Source of the DNA: Plantago elongata | Taxonomy: Eukaryota; Streptophyta; Magnoliopsida; Lamiales; Plantaginaceae | NCBI GenBank assembly: GCA_036897095.1 | Contig: JAYMSP010002169.1 | Span: forward strand, 1 to 25,847 | Reading direction: 5' to 3' | Length of the DNA: 25,847 nt | Part shown: positions 1 to 12,358 of the stretch, one piece after another | Position numbering within the stretch: position 1 is the stretch's first letter | How the letters are laid out: the number at the start of each line of letters is the position of its first letter | Position numbers and translations under genes: made by a program | Notes under the pieces: generated by a model | Seen by the model: only the letters and a program-made list of their open reading frames with translations | What the model was told of the DNA's origin: nothing | Database searches by the model: none

Positions 1-359
1 AATGACACTCGACTGGGGCTATTTTAGGACTTATATTATGTCATCCAAGTTCTCACACACTTGGTGATAATCGCATAGTCTAAGGGAACATCTTATCGAA
101 TTATTCAAACAACCAAATAATCAATTCAACAAATGCAATGCCAATAACAATATTATTAAACAATAATAAACTGAATGTAATCATAGTACATATCATCCTT
201 ATAAACGGTTGTCTCTAGGACATACATACTTTCAGAAACCCCGAGCATTCATATTGAATCAAGTAATAGTTACCTACACATATTATATATAGACGGTCAA
301 AATCATGACAATCAAAACGAATGATAGTATAGGAGATATTATAACAACTTCACTACCTC

Positions 360-1230
360 TAGGACTGAAAAGTTGCTCGGTCGGTCCATTGCATCCCTCA
401 AAACTTTACTATCTGCCGTCGATCCTTCTCATCCACCTAACACGTAAATGAACTTCATGTCTTTGTCAACTATGCCAAACACGATTCACGATACATACCC
501 CTTTATGTTACGATATAAATCATGATGTTGATGCCCCGCCTCGATCTTCACAAATGTTTCGTCCAATGCACCGAGACAACCCTACACATTGACACAAATG
601 ATGCACTCTCTTTTCCATACGCAAACCAAGCATATTAGATTTTGAACTACTTAACAAATCACTATAACATATGACACCATGGCTCTTCAATGCAATTGTT
701 AGGTGTTGGCTCCGGCCGAGCAAGTAATACTTCATGTAGTTTTAGCACACACCTTAACACCTCATTAAAGTACACAAATCGTCCAACCAGATACGTCTAA
801 AGGCAAACTTTACCACCCCGATGCTTCGTGTGGTGCCCAACGATAACAAGGAACGTGACAACCTTCTCTTTGAGACTAACATACTTACCTTTTTTCAAAT
901 CTCTGCTATCAGTCATTAGAGCACAAAATTGCTTGAAACACTTCTTATCCATTCTAAGACAGTTTTTGCAGTCAACATCATCCTTCACCATCAATCTCTC
1001 AATGTACTCCTTCTGCCTAACCATTTCACCTTCATTATATAACGGCTTGCATATTTACGCTTTCTTACTAGTCTTCGTTGAACATGTTTAGTACAATACC
1101 AACTCATAGCTATCATAATCCTCAAAGAGCACACAAGAATAGTCCGGATGAGAGTGACACGTTGTTCTTCATATAACATATCAACTAAACATATAACCAA
1201 GAGCCAGACAACTATTACATTGCACAAACA
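360..1230 (-). mobile_element. Decayed PIF/Harbinger transposase (HARBI1/ALP1-like, DDE nuclease)
   Basis: Read on the minus strand, three frames in turn match the plant Harbinger transposase order. The piece at 797-1024 has the N-terminal helical region (CLRMDKKCFKQFCALM, then VTFLVIVGHHTKHR). The piece at about 662-772 has YFNEVLRCVLKLHEVLL and then PEPTPNNCIEEPW. The piece at about 487-582 has GCLGALDETFVKIEAGHQHH, which carries the first catalytic Asp. Pieces at about 386-486 read DMKFIYVLGG and TADSKVLRDAMD, with the second acidic residue. The switching frames and several stops show that it no longer codes for a protein. The C-terminal third with the final Glu was not found between this point and the window edge. 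No terminal inverted repeats or 3-bp target duplication were identified, so the element ends are unknown and the span is approximate. Known of the family: a DDE nuclease that normally works with a separate MYB-like protein, which was not seen here. Confidence 0.8.
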
Positions 1231-2000
1231 ACACTACACTTCAATGACACCAACTTGAGGCAGTAAACAAATGAAAACCACCAACATCATACAATAATAT
1301 ACTACATAGCAGCTTCACAATTAAACCACCATCATATACAACAATTCCACCATACCACAATTCCGATTAATAACTGAACTGCCACAATACACTATATACA
1401 CCCAAAAAAGCAAACAACAATCGCAAAATTAAATCTTTACCAGCTTTAAAGAATCTTTTGAATAACTCCTTCACCAACACAACTATCACCTGCATCAATG
1501 GTATGGGATTCCATTAAACGGAGCTTCACAAAACAAAACACGGAGTAACATTCGACAACACAGAAGAAACTACAAGCAAAATGGAAGAAAAGTACCTTTC
1601 GATTTTTCCTCCAGCACAACCGTCAATACCGGACCAATTTAATGACCTCAGTAAATGCTCCAATCATTTATACCCCTCACAATCAATGCCTTTAGGGTTC
1701 AAGGGTTCAATTGGTAATTAAATTTGACAATTCAGTGTATTTCTGACAATTCGCGTTCATTACAAGACACATTACAAGAGTGATTCTTGAATCACTGCTC
1801 GAAGAACTGATTCCAAAACACATCGCAAAGTGTATTTGGAGCTCAAGCCTGTAGTTTTTCATCCGGCCGCGAGATGTATTTTGCTCGAAATTTTTTGTAC
1901 CAATTGATTTGTTTTAAGTCGGTCAACCATTAGATTGTGAAACACATCCCTACCAATCGGTTTTTTGAAACACACTCGTAATTGAGTTTTTCGTGAAATT
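1231..2000. other. Intergenic DNA between transposase remnant and RRP12 gene
   Basis: This stretch has no convincing coding sequence on either strand. The part up to about 1,500 is AC-rich and may be the 5' end of the Harbinger element, but no terminal repeat was seen. The rest should hold the distal promoter of the gene that follows. Confidence 0.4.
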
Positions 2001-2001
2001 T

Positions 2002-2009
2002 TTATATAA
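2002..2009 (+). promoter_or_regulatory. Candidate TATA box of the RRP12-like gene
   Basis: A TTATATAA core lies about 150 bases upstream of the chosen ATG. That is reasonable for a start of transcription near 2,035 with a short 5' leader. In AT-rich plant DNA such matches arise often by chance. Confidence 0.35.
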
Positions 2010-2096
2010 AAAACGTATTCGAAAATAAGATTTAACTCGAATTATATATCAAACGGTTTATCTTACTTGTTCACCGAAGGCTAAAACCCCTTTGCT

Positions 2097-2103
2097 AAAC
2101 CCT
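2097..2103 (+). promoter_or_regulatory. Telo-box-like motif (AAACCCT)
   Basis: AAACCCT sits 54 bases upstream of the ATG, in the leader or proximal promoter. Telo-boxes (AAACCCTA) are known to be enriched in plant promoters of ribosomal protein and ribosome-biogenesis genes, which suits RRP12. This copy lacks the final A, so the call is tentative. Confidence 0.3.
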
Positions 2104-2156
2104 GAGTCCCACCCACCCGCCATATCGCAGTCGATTTGATTTTTGTCGCCGTCGCA

Positions 2157-5100
2157 ATGGAAGATGAGAGCAGCCAATCTTTCTCTGCAAGCTCCGACAT
2201 CTGCCAACAGCTCCTTACCCGGTACTCTCACTCCTCCGCCGCTCAGCACCGCCACCTCTGCGCCACCGCCGCCGCCACATGCTCGATAATTGAATCCTCA
2301 TCTCTCCCACTCACTCCAATCTCTTACTTTGCCGCCACAATTACCTCTCTCTCAAACTCCACCGACCTCGACTCTGCTGCTCTCGCGGCCTTAACCTCCT
2401 TCCTCTCAATCGTCCTTCCTCTAGTCGCTCATGGTCAAATTAAGCCGGAGAAGGCTACCGAGTCTGTTAGGGTTTTGGTCACACTCGTCGAGGATTCCGG
2501 TAGTAAGTTGGGGACTTCTGGTGTTAGGGCAGTGGTTAAGTGTGTAGGTATATTGGTTGTGGAGTTTTGTGATTCCGACGACTGGAACTCCGTCTCGGTT
2601 GGGTTTGAGTGGCTTTTGAATTACTCCCTTGATAAACGCCCTAAGGTGTGTGCTCTTTTCTACTTTTCTACAATGTGGAAATCATTGAGTAGTGAGTTGA
2701 GTACGCGGTAGACTGAAAATGTAATTTGCACCGAGTCTAGTGATTATGTTGTGATGAATGTTTATGTAATTGCATAGCTTGCGCTAGTAGCTCATCATGT
2801 ACGCAGTTCCTTTTGGCCTTTTAGTGGATGGTGTTAGTTAATCCTTTTAGTTACTCCATTGGGGCAAGGACATATAGCTTAATGGAGTATTCAGATGGGA
2901 TTAATATTTGATAATTTACTTTGATATTAGCTAACCATGGATAATCTAATATTGAAAATGCTGCACTAATGGCTTGGTGATAATGTGAATTTGACCAATA
3001 AGTTACCTTTGGCCCAAATACCTAACTCTTATCTCTAAACTAATGTGATGTAGTGTAGCAAAAAATCTGCTACTTCATACCTATTTTGTTACATGTTGCA
3101 GGTGAGGAAGTGTGCTCAAGATTGCCTTCTGACGGTTTTTAAACTGTTTGGATCTTCTACTGTCTTCAAGAAGGCAAGTAAATTGTTTTACACCTTGCTG
3201 AAGGATCACTTGCCATTAGCGATGGAAATGTCAACTTCGGAAGTTGTAGATAGATCGGAAAGCGTAGGGTCTAGGCCTGAACATCAGGAAGTCCTTCATT
3301 TGCTTAATGTGCTGAAGCACGTTATTCCATCTATCTCTCCTAAATTTCGGTCGAAGACACTTGGACAATTATTGAAGATTCTCACCTCTCGGTTTTCGTC
3401 TGTCACTAAGCACATCCTTGAAGTTGTCTCAGTGATAGTTCGAACCTCAGAATCTGAATTTATAGTTTCTAATTCCGAAGACATCTTTAAGTCACTTACA
3501 TCGTACATATCATTGAAAGAAAATAATCCAGTCGACACTGTATTGTTTGGTTCCATTATAGCTAAAGAAGCTTTACGCAAAATCAGTGGATGCAATACTG
3601 AATGGCCCAAGTACTTCCCTTTGGTAGCTGAATCCTTGTCAGGTGTGCTTTCAGTTACTTACAAGTCTGCTATCTATTTTCAGAAGCTTTGCATGCCTGT
3701 GACAGTTATACTTGCATCCTCTTTTCTTAATTTGCTTGTTTTTTTTTTTCTATATATTGTTCTCTGATGCTTAGCATTTTGAGTGTTCCTAGTATTTCAT
3801 GTATATTTTGTGAATTAACCGCTTAAATGTGAGTAATATATCAATTGATGTACAGGTATTACTTCCAAATAGCATGAACTGATGTAATATCTAGGTTGTC
3901 GGACCCCAGGGGAAATGGATTTACAGTAGTGATGTATTATCAGGAACATCATATCCAACTTTTCCCTGAATGTACAGAGTTGATTAGAGAAGAGTCTTGT
4001 TTCTTTCTAGTTATCGGGATGGCCAACTGCCCCGTAGTATATATGTCCAGTTATTAGGACATAGGGGAAAAGATATGGTGGCACTATTTACACATGTCTC
4101 TGAATAATGTCTCCTTCTCTATTGCATCTCATTTCAGAAGGTACAACATCCAGTTTTGCCAAAGAACTGATTCAAAGTTGTATATGTTGTAGATATCCCT
4201 TTAATATGTGGCTATGTGCATATTTTGATACATTCTCTAATCTTCTGTGAAAACTCCTACCCTTTCTGTAAACTAATGCTCTTTGTATATCAATTAGGTC
4301 TTCTATCTTTTGAGGCAGATATAGCATTGCAGGCATCCAACTTATTAAGAGAACTGATCGACTGTCATTTTGATAGAAGCAAGTTTGTAAATATTGAAAG
4401 CCAAGACAAGGGAGATGGAGCAATTTGTCATGCGGAGGTTAAAGCAGTGGCACATACATGCGCTGCTCTTTACAGTGTACTGAGTGTTTCACAAGTTTCA
4501 AATGAACACCTTCTGTCAACAATAGCTTTTCTCTTCCTCAAACTTGGTAAGTTGGACTTCGATATTTCGGTTTTTCCTTTCATAAACACATTTATATTTC
4601 TTCATCTGTGCTTTATTTTTCTGTTTTCCTTGAGCGCCAACTTCCCCCAGCTCTGGCAGACATAAATATATTGTTATAACTGTTGAAAACTTGTATCGCT
4701 GGACCATTCATTAACAAACAAAACACTTTAAAAGTCCTCTATTTCCGTGAAAATACTCCATAGGGTTGAAATAATCTATGTTCTAAAAATATCTCTTCTT
4801 CAGCCGTTATTTTCCGAAGTATTTTCTTATAGTGTGCATAATATCGTATTTGCGATAGTTTCTGTAGATGATATTTAAAAGATGTCATGGCATCACAGTA
4901 CACATCAAATGACTGATTATATCTGTACTTAACTGAGAGCTCTATAGGGCTGAGATTCTTGTCTAATCCTTGCCACTGAAGTTTTCTTAATGCTATTTTA
5001 AATAATGGTCAATGGTCATTATCTGCTATTTGTGATGATAATCAATATTTTGTTTCAGGTGAGATTTCACACATATTCATGAAGGGCATACTTCTCAAAC

Positions 5101-8100
5101 TTGCTGATCTGATGAATTCTACGTCTACCAGCGGTTCAGAATCTAAGCATGTGAGTTTCATAGAAATCGTCCCTTCCTACTATCTTAGTCAGTTGGATTG
5201 TGTGCGTGTAGATTTGTGCGGTCCTGATCTGTCTCTGTGCACTCATGTGTTGAAAATTATTTATAATTAAATTTAACACAGATATGACAATGACCATTAG
5301 TATCTTTATTTTATTATTATTATTGTTGTTGTTGTCGTCGTTGTCGTTAGTGTTACAAATTTCATATTTGTTTTGTTGTTTATAGTCACAAATATCACAT
5401 GTCTAGTTAAACAAGTGGTACAGATCAGTCTCTAGGTTCCTGTTTCTTCCGTGACAGGCCGCAACACTGAACTTGTCTGCTATTGTTGAGGTGTCCATTG
5501 CAGACTATGTCAAAACTGGGATACGATAACCGGATCAGACAATATCTATTCCCGACGAAATTGATAGCACTGTGAGAGGGCACTGGAATTTAATGTCACC
5601 AAGTCACGTGGCCCAGTTTCTTAATACCTTTACTAAACTGAAGGAGGCAGCAATGTCAACTCTGCTTGTTCCTATAGTGCTATAGTAAACCCAAAGTTGA
5701 TCTTTTTTCTCTTTCTACAGTGACATACCCTTTTTGTTCTCCGATGAAGTCTGTAAGTTGTCAGAAGTTAGAATTCTTGGTTGCACTTCCTTGTCCCAGA
5801 TTAAACTTCACAATTCACTTCTTTAAATTTTTATTAATGAGTTAATTTTTCTGTGAGTATATTTTGTAAGAAAAATGAGTAATGTAAAAGCAATGTACAC
5901 TAAATTGGTGTTGGTAAAAAACTTTCTAATTTTTTTCAACCTAGCTGTATGAATCGCCTGAAAAATACAATGTAAAGTTCAAATCAGGACGGCTGGAGTT
6001 GTAGTTTTGGCTGTTTCCAAACATGAACATGACTTTCATATTTTATTCACAAACTGCAGCTTCAGAACTGCATTGGGTCTGCTGTTACCGCCCTGGGACC
6101 AGAGAAGCTACTTGAATTGTTGCCTATTTCCTTTAGTGCAAAGGATTACTCGACTTCAAATGCTTGGTTACTACCCATATTGCAAGAGAATGTTGTCGGA
6201 TCTTCACTGAGGTTCTTCATAGAGCATATTGTACCTCTTGCTGAATCCTTTGACAAAGCATCTCATAAAGGTATAGTTACCAAAAGTATGAAAGCATTTT
6301 GATTGCACTGAATAAATTATCTGTCATAGACCTTGTATCATAAAAGTTGACACGCCTGTTCTAATTTAATGATGAACAATTCTTGATCTCCAAAATAAGA
6401 TACTTTACTTTCTGGCAACTATCTGCATGGTTTGAGTTTTCAAGTTAAATTACCCGTTTTCATGATTACCAGTCAAACATTGTGTATCTGTGTCTAGTTC
6501 ATTACTCTCATCTTCGATTATATTTCTTTACAACAATTAAGGATCTGTAAATTATTCATTTCTTCTTCCTAACAGTCTCTAAAAAGAAACATGTATGTTA
6601 TGCCCAAATTATCTATGGGAAATGCTATATTTGTGTTGGTCAATGATATGCAAATGACTGTCCTTGAACTTCTTTTATTTAATATGTTGCATCACTGTAT
6701 ATTTGATCCTTGAATCACTGAGATTTTTCTCCTATCTGGAATTTCTATTTTGCTCCTCTCCAGTTAAAAAGTCAGTAATTGGCCAAGATCTGCAGGCTTG
6801 CGCCCATGGCTGTTGGGGGTTGCTACTTCCCTTTTGTCGCAAACCAAATGATATTGAAGAGAGTTTTTCAGCTCTTTCCAAGATTTTACTCCCATTCCTA
6901 AAAAAGGACTCGTTTATGCTTGAGAACATTGCTAATAGCTTGCAGGTAATAGCTCAAATTTTCTGAACTCAACCTCATCTCCTGTATTCCTCTCTCTCGT
7001 CGCCGTGGTGGTTGTTTACGCAGTCTTTTATTCCTCAACCAGGCACTAATGAATAAAGATTCACTAGATCAACATGCAGTTGTTGATAATTTTACACGAG
7101 ATCTTGAGCCAAAAACAGAGAAATCAAGCAAGGCTGCGAGAGAAAATATGGAGGGTTTGCCTTTGTGCCCCAAAGATTTAATGCAGTCTTTAGTTAATGT
7201 TTTTCTTGAGAGCCCTACAGCGACACGCATACCTCTCAAGGTAATTTTTGTTTGTTTGCTTTTCCAAGTGAAGAAGTTACTGTTGATGTTGCTGTAGATT
7301 ATTTATCAATAAAATCATTCAAATTTCTGAACAAAGGCTCTCCTGCATTTGTTGATTTTTGTTTTTTATGTGTAGGGTGCAATTGAATGCATGGTAACTG
7401 TTTGTGATCCTTCAGCAACAAAGGAGATATATATTGATTCACTCAAGAAATTTCAGCTTTTGGATGAGCTTAATGAGCATGAAAAACTGAGGCCTGAGAC
7501 TAACATCTCGGATGGCGAAGAAGAGAGTGATTCAGTTTCACTTAGTGTGGATGCCAGAAGGTGACTCTTCTTTTTTTTTTTTTGAAGTGAAAGTGCTGGC
7601 ATGAGCATTTGGCCGTTTCCACACATTTGTTCACGTGCAATTATTTGTAGTTGTATGCCTTTTAATGCATTCCACCCTACTAGTATAGAGAAATGAATGT
7701 GAATCTGCTATAGGACATTAAATCAATATATGTGATTTAATGATTTTATATATTATTGATTGTTCTTTCATCTAGGTCTCTTATACTTGAACTTTCATCT
7801 TCTATTATTGGAGGATCTGATGTTGATCTGGTCAATATGCTGTTTTGTATTGTAAAGCGTGTTTTACAGGTAACTTACATTTTTACTTTTGAATGCTCTA
7901 TAGTCTATTCTCACCATTATAATGCTATTATGAAAACTAGAGGTTTGTTTATTAAGCCTTTGATTCTAGGCATCGGAGGAGATTCACCAGATTGAAGCTT
8001 GCCAAACTCTGAGCAAAATACTAGAGGTTGTTTACAAATTATTTTATTCCTCTGGTCTCTGATGAATGATAATGTGCTAATACTACTACGTTTGCAGAAA

Positions 8101-11100
8101 CACACTTGGTTCTGCTCTTCACAGTTTGACACTGTTATGGAGTTATTGGCTGCACTAAAATCGTCGGTGAATATTGCATTGATAAAAAATCGGTTTGCCT
8201 GTTTACAAGCCTTGTTGATTCATGCTATATTGGTAAGCACACTCAATCACTGAATAGTACTTTTTCCCTGATTTTATTTCCATAAATGCTTACTTGTATT
8301 GCAGGATAATGTGGATGAGGAGAATACCAAGTCGTTCCTTATACTGAATGAGATCATTCTCGCATTAAAAGATGTAAGAACCACTACTTTGTATTTAATT
8401 ATTGCGCAAGATGTTAGGTTCATCAGGAACTGTTAATAGTAATCTTTACTGGGTGATAGGCTGATAGCACGTATTAAAAAAAAATAAAAATTGTACATTG
8501 GGTAAATTCCGAAAACGGTACTCTACAGAGTACAGTGACAGTGACGCTTGCACTTTTGTTACTCCATAATGACCCAGTCCGATTCGGGCACTAATCAATG
8601 TGTCACTGTCTAATTGGTGTACTCCTGCACCAAATCTGATTGAAAATTACATGTCTTCACAGAAAATTGAGGTGTCATATGACATGTAGTTTTAAAATAT
8701 AAAAATTGTCACGTGTCACAACATGGTTATTCCTCATAATTTAAAAAAAAAACATAAAAATTTTAATTTTAGAAAATTCAGAATTCTTTAAAATTAAGAA
8801 AATACAACAGTATATAGAAGAAGAAAGATATTCTTTTCAAAAGTATTTTCTAAAACTTCAGGATCTTTTGAAATTTCTAAAATGTTTTCAAATACATTCT
8901 TCTAAAGTATTTTTTCTTTTTCTTTTGAAAGATGCTTATTAAAAAGATCTGAATTTTCTGGCAAAAGTGTTTGAATTTTTTTGAATTTTTATGATTGTAC
9001 AAGTATACGTCCACGTTGTGACATGGGTACATTTTTCTATTTTTTATTTTCTAAAATTACATCTCATATGAGCCCATTATTTTTTGGTTCAAGATGAGTA
9101 ACTTTCGACCAAGTTTTGTGCCGGAGTACCTTTTTCATATTTCTCCCTTTATTTGTCACATCTTTTGCTGGAAACTAACAGCGCTTGTACTCCCTGTTGC
9201 TGTGCAATCTTTTGCTTGAGTACTTTATAATGTGTCCTTGATGAATAATTTGATTTTTATCATCTTTTGTAATTTGTACTTATCTCTATAATTTACATGC
9301 ACATTAATCCAATTCAGTCTGATGAAGAAGGGAGAAAAGCTGCATATGATGCATTGAATGGGATAAGTTCCACTTTGCGGAACTCATCAGAGGCCATCCG
9401 TGATGAATCGTACCACAAACTTCTTAGAATGGTAACCACTATACTGCCCTTATGTCGATTTTTTTTTTCTATCACTGCTGTCTAAGGCTTAAGTTAAGAA
9501 CTCAGTTTGGACTGCTTATTGATAAGTTTCACCTGGTGTGCATTTGGAAAAATTGTATGGCCATCCGTAGTTATAAATAAATAACCCTGTGGCTTGTAAG
9601 ATTAGTCGGAGCTTTTACTGGATCACCCTTTGCGCTCTCCTGGGTGCAGCAATTGTTGGACCATTCCACATTTTGGAATTAAAAATAATGTGTTTCTATT
9701 CATTCGCAGTTTATAGGATATCTTTCTGGTTCCTCCATGCATATAAAGAGTGGAGCAGTGTCTGCACTTTCGGTTCTGGTTCATAGTGATCCAAAAATCT
9801 GCATTATGGTGACTGATGTGGTTCCCTCTGTTATGGAGTTGTTGCACAGCAAAACAACTGAAATTATAAAAGTAAGTTTCCCTCACCTTCAGTTATGCGC
9901 TCCTTTTCCAAATTTTCTGTAGTATTATTATCTGATGATTACTCTAAAAAATCAGGCTGTTTTGGGCTTCGTGAAAGTACTCGTTTCATGTCTTGAACCA
10001 TGTGATTTGCAAAATTTTCTTTCGGAGATCATGGATGGAATTCTTCGCTGGTCATCTGTCTCCAGACACCATTTTAAAACAAAGGTTTGTGGTCTTTCGC
10101 TTATATTGTTCTGGCGATCTGACTGTCGAGAGTTCTTTAGCCATTATACTACAGATGTCCTCTTTGATAATATATATGGCACGATCTGCACATTATAAAG
10201 TTCAAAGAGTATCTATCCTCAGTTATATTAGGACGGATCCTGTTCCAAATCAATGGTTTTATGCATCAACTTTCTTCTTCAGTCTATCTAATAGGTTTTC
10301 TTCAATGTCCTATGGTCCTAATTCTAAAACAATTAAAAGATACTTTGCACACTGCGCACTACTCAGAGGTGGGAGATTGCGGCCTTAATCTATAGATTAA
10401 AAGTGCCTGAGGAATTAATGGGTACACAAGATGTTATGGCCTTGGTGTACATTTATTGAATTACAGTGCATTCTTTTCACAAATGGGATTGGGTACCTCA
10501 CTATTCTTTTGTTAGTGTGCTTGCCAGACTGTTGTATTCTAATCTACAGCCTACATGCTTTCTTTGATATTATTTCTACGGGTATAATTACATGTTCTTT
10601 CCGTTATATTACAGGTTACAGTGATCCTCGAGATCCTGATCAGGAAATGTGGAACAGCTAAAGTTAAGGGGCTTACACCCGAAAAATACAAGGACTTCAT
10701 GCATTCTGTTGTTGTGGTAATCTTTCTTTTGCCTATCCCGTGTTCTTGCAAGTTTTATATGGACTTTGGATGCTTGTACACTTTGATTCTCTGTTCACTT
10801 CTGTAATATTTCTCTGGACATTTGTACATTTGCCCGCCTTTAAACTTCTGGAATCTTATAGCTGGATGGTACCAATTAGGTAGATTTGTATTTATTCCAG
10901 AGGAAGAGATTCTGAAAGGAGGGGGTGGGTGCTGAAACCTGGTTGAGCTCAATATATTCAGTGTAATTTGGTTTTCAACCCAATGTGGTTCACGTATGAA
11001 CTGATAGCCAGAAACTTGTTCTGAGAGAAAAATAGAGCCGTAAATCATAATGCTACCAAAACAAATTTGAGAAACAAGACACTGATAATTGGGCATGTCT

Positions 11101-12358
11101 GATGTACTCCCTCCGTCCTATCTCCATCTTCCCCTAGTACATTTTGGTCCGTCCCAACATCATCTTCACATCCTTTAAATGGAAAATATCTCTCCTACTT
11201 TAGTCACTTTTATCATATTTTATCCACTATTTTCCTATTTTAGCACATCTCTCCTACTTTATTCACTTTTCTCATAAAACTTGTGTCCGGCCCCGTGAGA
11301 ATATGAAACCGGGACGGAGGGAGTAAAATGATCTGTTTGGATAGGCTTCCACTTATCTTTGTTTCATCTTTGTTTTTGGCCAAGTATTTATGTCATGCAG
11401 TGGGTCATACTTCTTTCATTATTGCAGAATCGTCATGGCAAGGCAAGTTCTAAGGAGACTGGCAACAGAGAAATCAGGCAAGAAGTTCCTGATTCATCTC
11501 CGGGGGGGTAAGCTGCAGTTTCAAACTTAAACTTAAACCTATTCTTTAGCAAGAGTTCGTAGCCCTTCAAGAGAGCATTGAGTATTTCAGAAATGCTTGT
11601 CATTGATTTTAAACCAGAATTCGACATATAATTTCCTCAAGTTAAACTTACAAGTCAGGACTAGGCTGCTTTTATTGCTGCTTGCTAGTCTGTTTCCAGA
11701 ATATATGGGTACTGCTAGTCTGTTTCCAGAAGTCTGCTTATTTGCTACTTGCTAGTCCTGCCCCTCAAACTTTTGTGATATACCCTTTGTGCCCTCACTA
11801 ATGCTAGCTATTCTTTTGAATAATCAATTATTAGTATCATACATCCTGAATTAAGTATGTTTTGCAATAACTAAAAACCTCTAGTTTTCACTGGCTTTGA
11901 ACTTTTTGGAATGCACAACTTGTACTTGCGAATTTCTTCTCAAAGCATCAGAAAAAGGAAATCCATTTTTTTTTATACCAGTAAGCAGACGAGATATTTT
12001 TTGTTTTTCTAATAAGAATATGTCTGACAGTCTTCCCGACAATTCTCTCAGGCAGAATAAGAGGAAGCGAGATGAACATGCAGTTTCTCCTGGAGGAAGA
12101 CCTGAGAGACCTTGGAAAAGAAAGACGGGTAAGGGGCTGGGTGCCATGAAATCCTCAGAAGCTAAACATTCTGACAATGGTGAACTTAAGCCCAAGTTGA
12201 ATAGAGGAAGTAACACCAGGGGCTTTAAGAGGGGCCCCTCAGGTGGAGACGGACGCAAAATTAGTAAGCACACTGAAGGAACTAATCGTAAAATAGCTCC
12301 TTCGAAATTCTCAAAGCAGAAACAAGGGGGGACAAAAGGGAAGAAGATGAGGAGTTGA
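2157..12358 (+). CDS. RRP12: RRP12-like ribosome biogenesis protein (NUC173 domain, HEAT-repeat), 18 exons
   Basis: Exons (all + strand): 2157-2645, 3102-3642, 4298-4546, 5059-5150, 6060-6270, 6764-6945, 7043-7240, 7376-7560, 7776-7869, 7970-8026, 8098-8232, 8305-8373, 9318-9431, 9710-9871, 9956-10084, 10615-10716, 11428-11507 and 12052-12358. Each junction is GT-AG and phases agree throughout, giving 3,396 nt and 1,131 residues. Helical repeats fill residues 1-1000. The NUC173-type core lies near residues 330-530 and includes LQNCIGSAVTALGPEKLLEL and NAWLLPILQENVVGSSL. A strongly conserved segment near 870-1003 reads KSGAVSALSVL, AVLGFVKVLVS and RWSSVSRHHFKTK, then ILIRKCGT. The last 100 residues are a basic tail (QNKRKRDE, PWKRKTGK, KGKKMRS) that probably acts in nuclear localisation or RNA binding. 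Known of the family: Rrp12 aids processing of pre-40S particles and nuclear export of both subunits. I chose the ATG at 2157 over the in-frame one at 2136 because it has a purine at -3 and G at +4 and starts with the family-like MED. The exon 10 donor (GTTGTT) is weak but is supported by family alignment. UTR limits are unknown. Confidence 0.93.
5458..5685 (+). pseudogene. Coding-like fragment inside RRP12 intron 4 (unassigned)
   Basis: One forward frame runs 75 codons with a single internal stop. It is GC-richer than the rest of the intron and has protein-like composition, for example SIPDEIDSTVRGHW followed by SPSHVAQFLNTFTKLKEAAM. An AG at its left edge follows a pyrimidine-rich stretch and could be an old acceptor. 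It cannot be part of RRP12, because the exons on either side join in phase and match the family without it. I do not recognise the protein. An open frame of this length can arise by chance, so the call is weak. Confidence 0.3.
8500..9147. repeat. Inverted-repeat transposable element in RRP12 intron 12 (MITE-like)
   Basis: The left end (8500-8524, GGGTAAATTCCG...GGTACTC) and the reverse complement of the right end (9123-9147, GGGAGAAATATG...GGTACTC) agree at about 18 of 25 positions. A further inverted pair lies inside: TGTCACAACATGG near 8715 and its complement near 9012 (CCACGTTGTGACA). The centre is very AT-rich. No clear target-site duplication was found, so the family (possibly Mutator-like) is not settled. 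It lies wholly in an intron and accounts for most of that intron's 944 bases. Confidence 0.5.
11107..11323. mobile_element. Stowaway-like (Tc1/mariner) MITE in RRP12 intron 16
   Basis: The element begins CTCCCTCCGTCC and ends GGGACGGAGGGAG, which are inverted repeats of each other. It is flanked on both sides by TA (11105-11106 and 11324-11325), the expected target duplication. The length of 217 bp and the CTCCCTCCGTC terminus are typical of plant Stowaway MITEs. It has no coding capacity and would have been moved by a mariner transposase elsewhere. The nearly intact ends suggest a fairly young insertion. Confidence 0.88.
11683..11730. repeat. Short direct duplication in RRP12 intron 17
   Basis: The 18-base string TGCTAGTCTGTTTCCAGA occurs at 11683-11700 and again at 11713-11730, with a 12-base spacer. 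It looks like a small local duplication, and no function is suggested. Confidence 0.7.

Noticed and set aside
5458-5685. Extra RRP12 exon
   Set aside because: It contains a stop, and the exons at 5059-5150 and 6060-6270 join in phase with family-like sequence on both sides.
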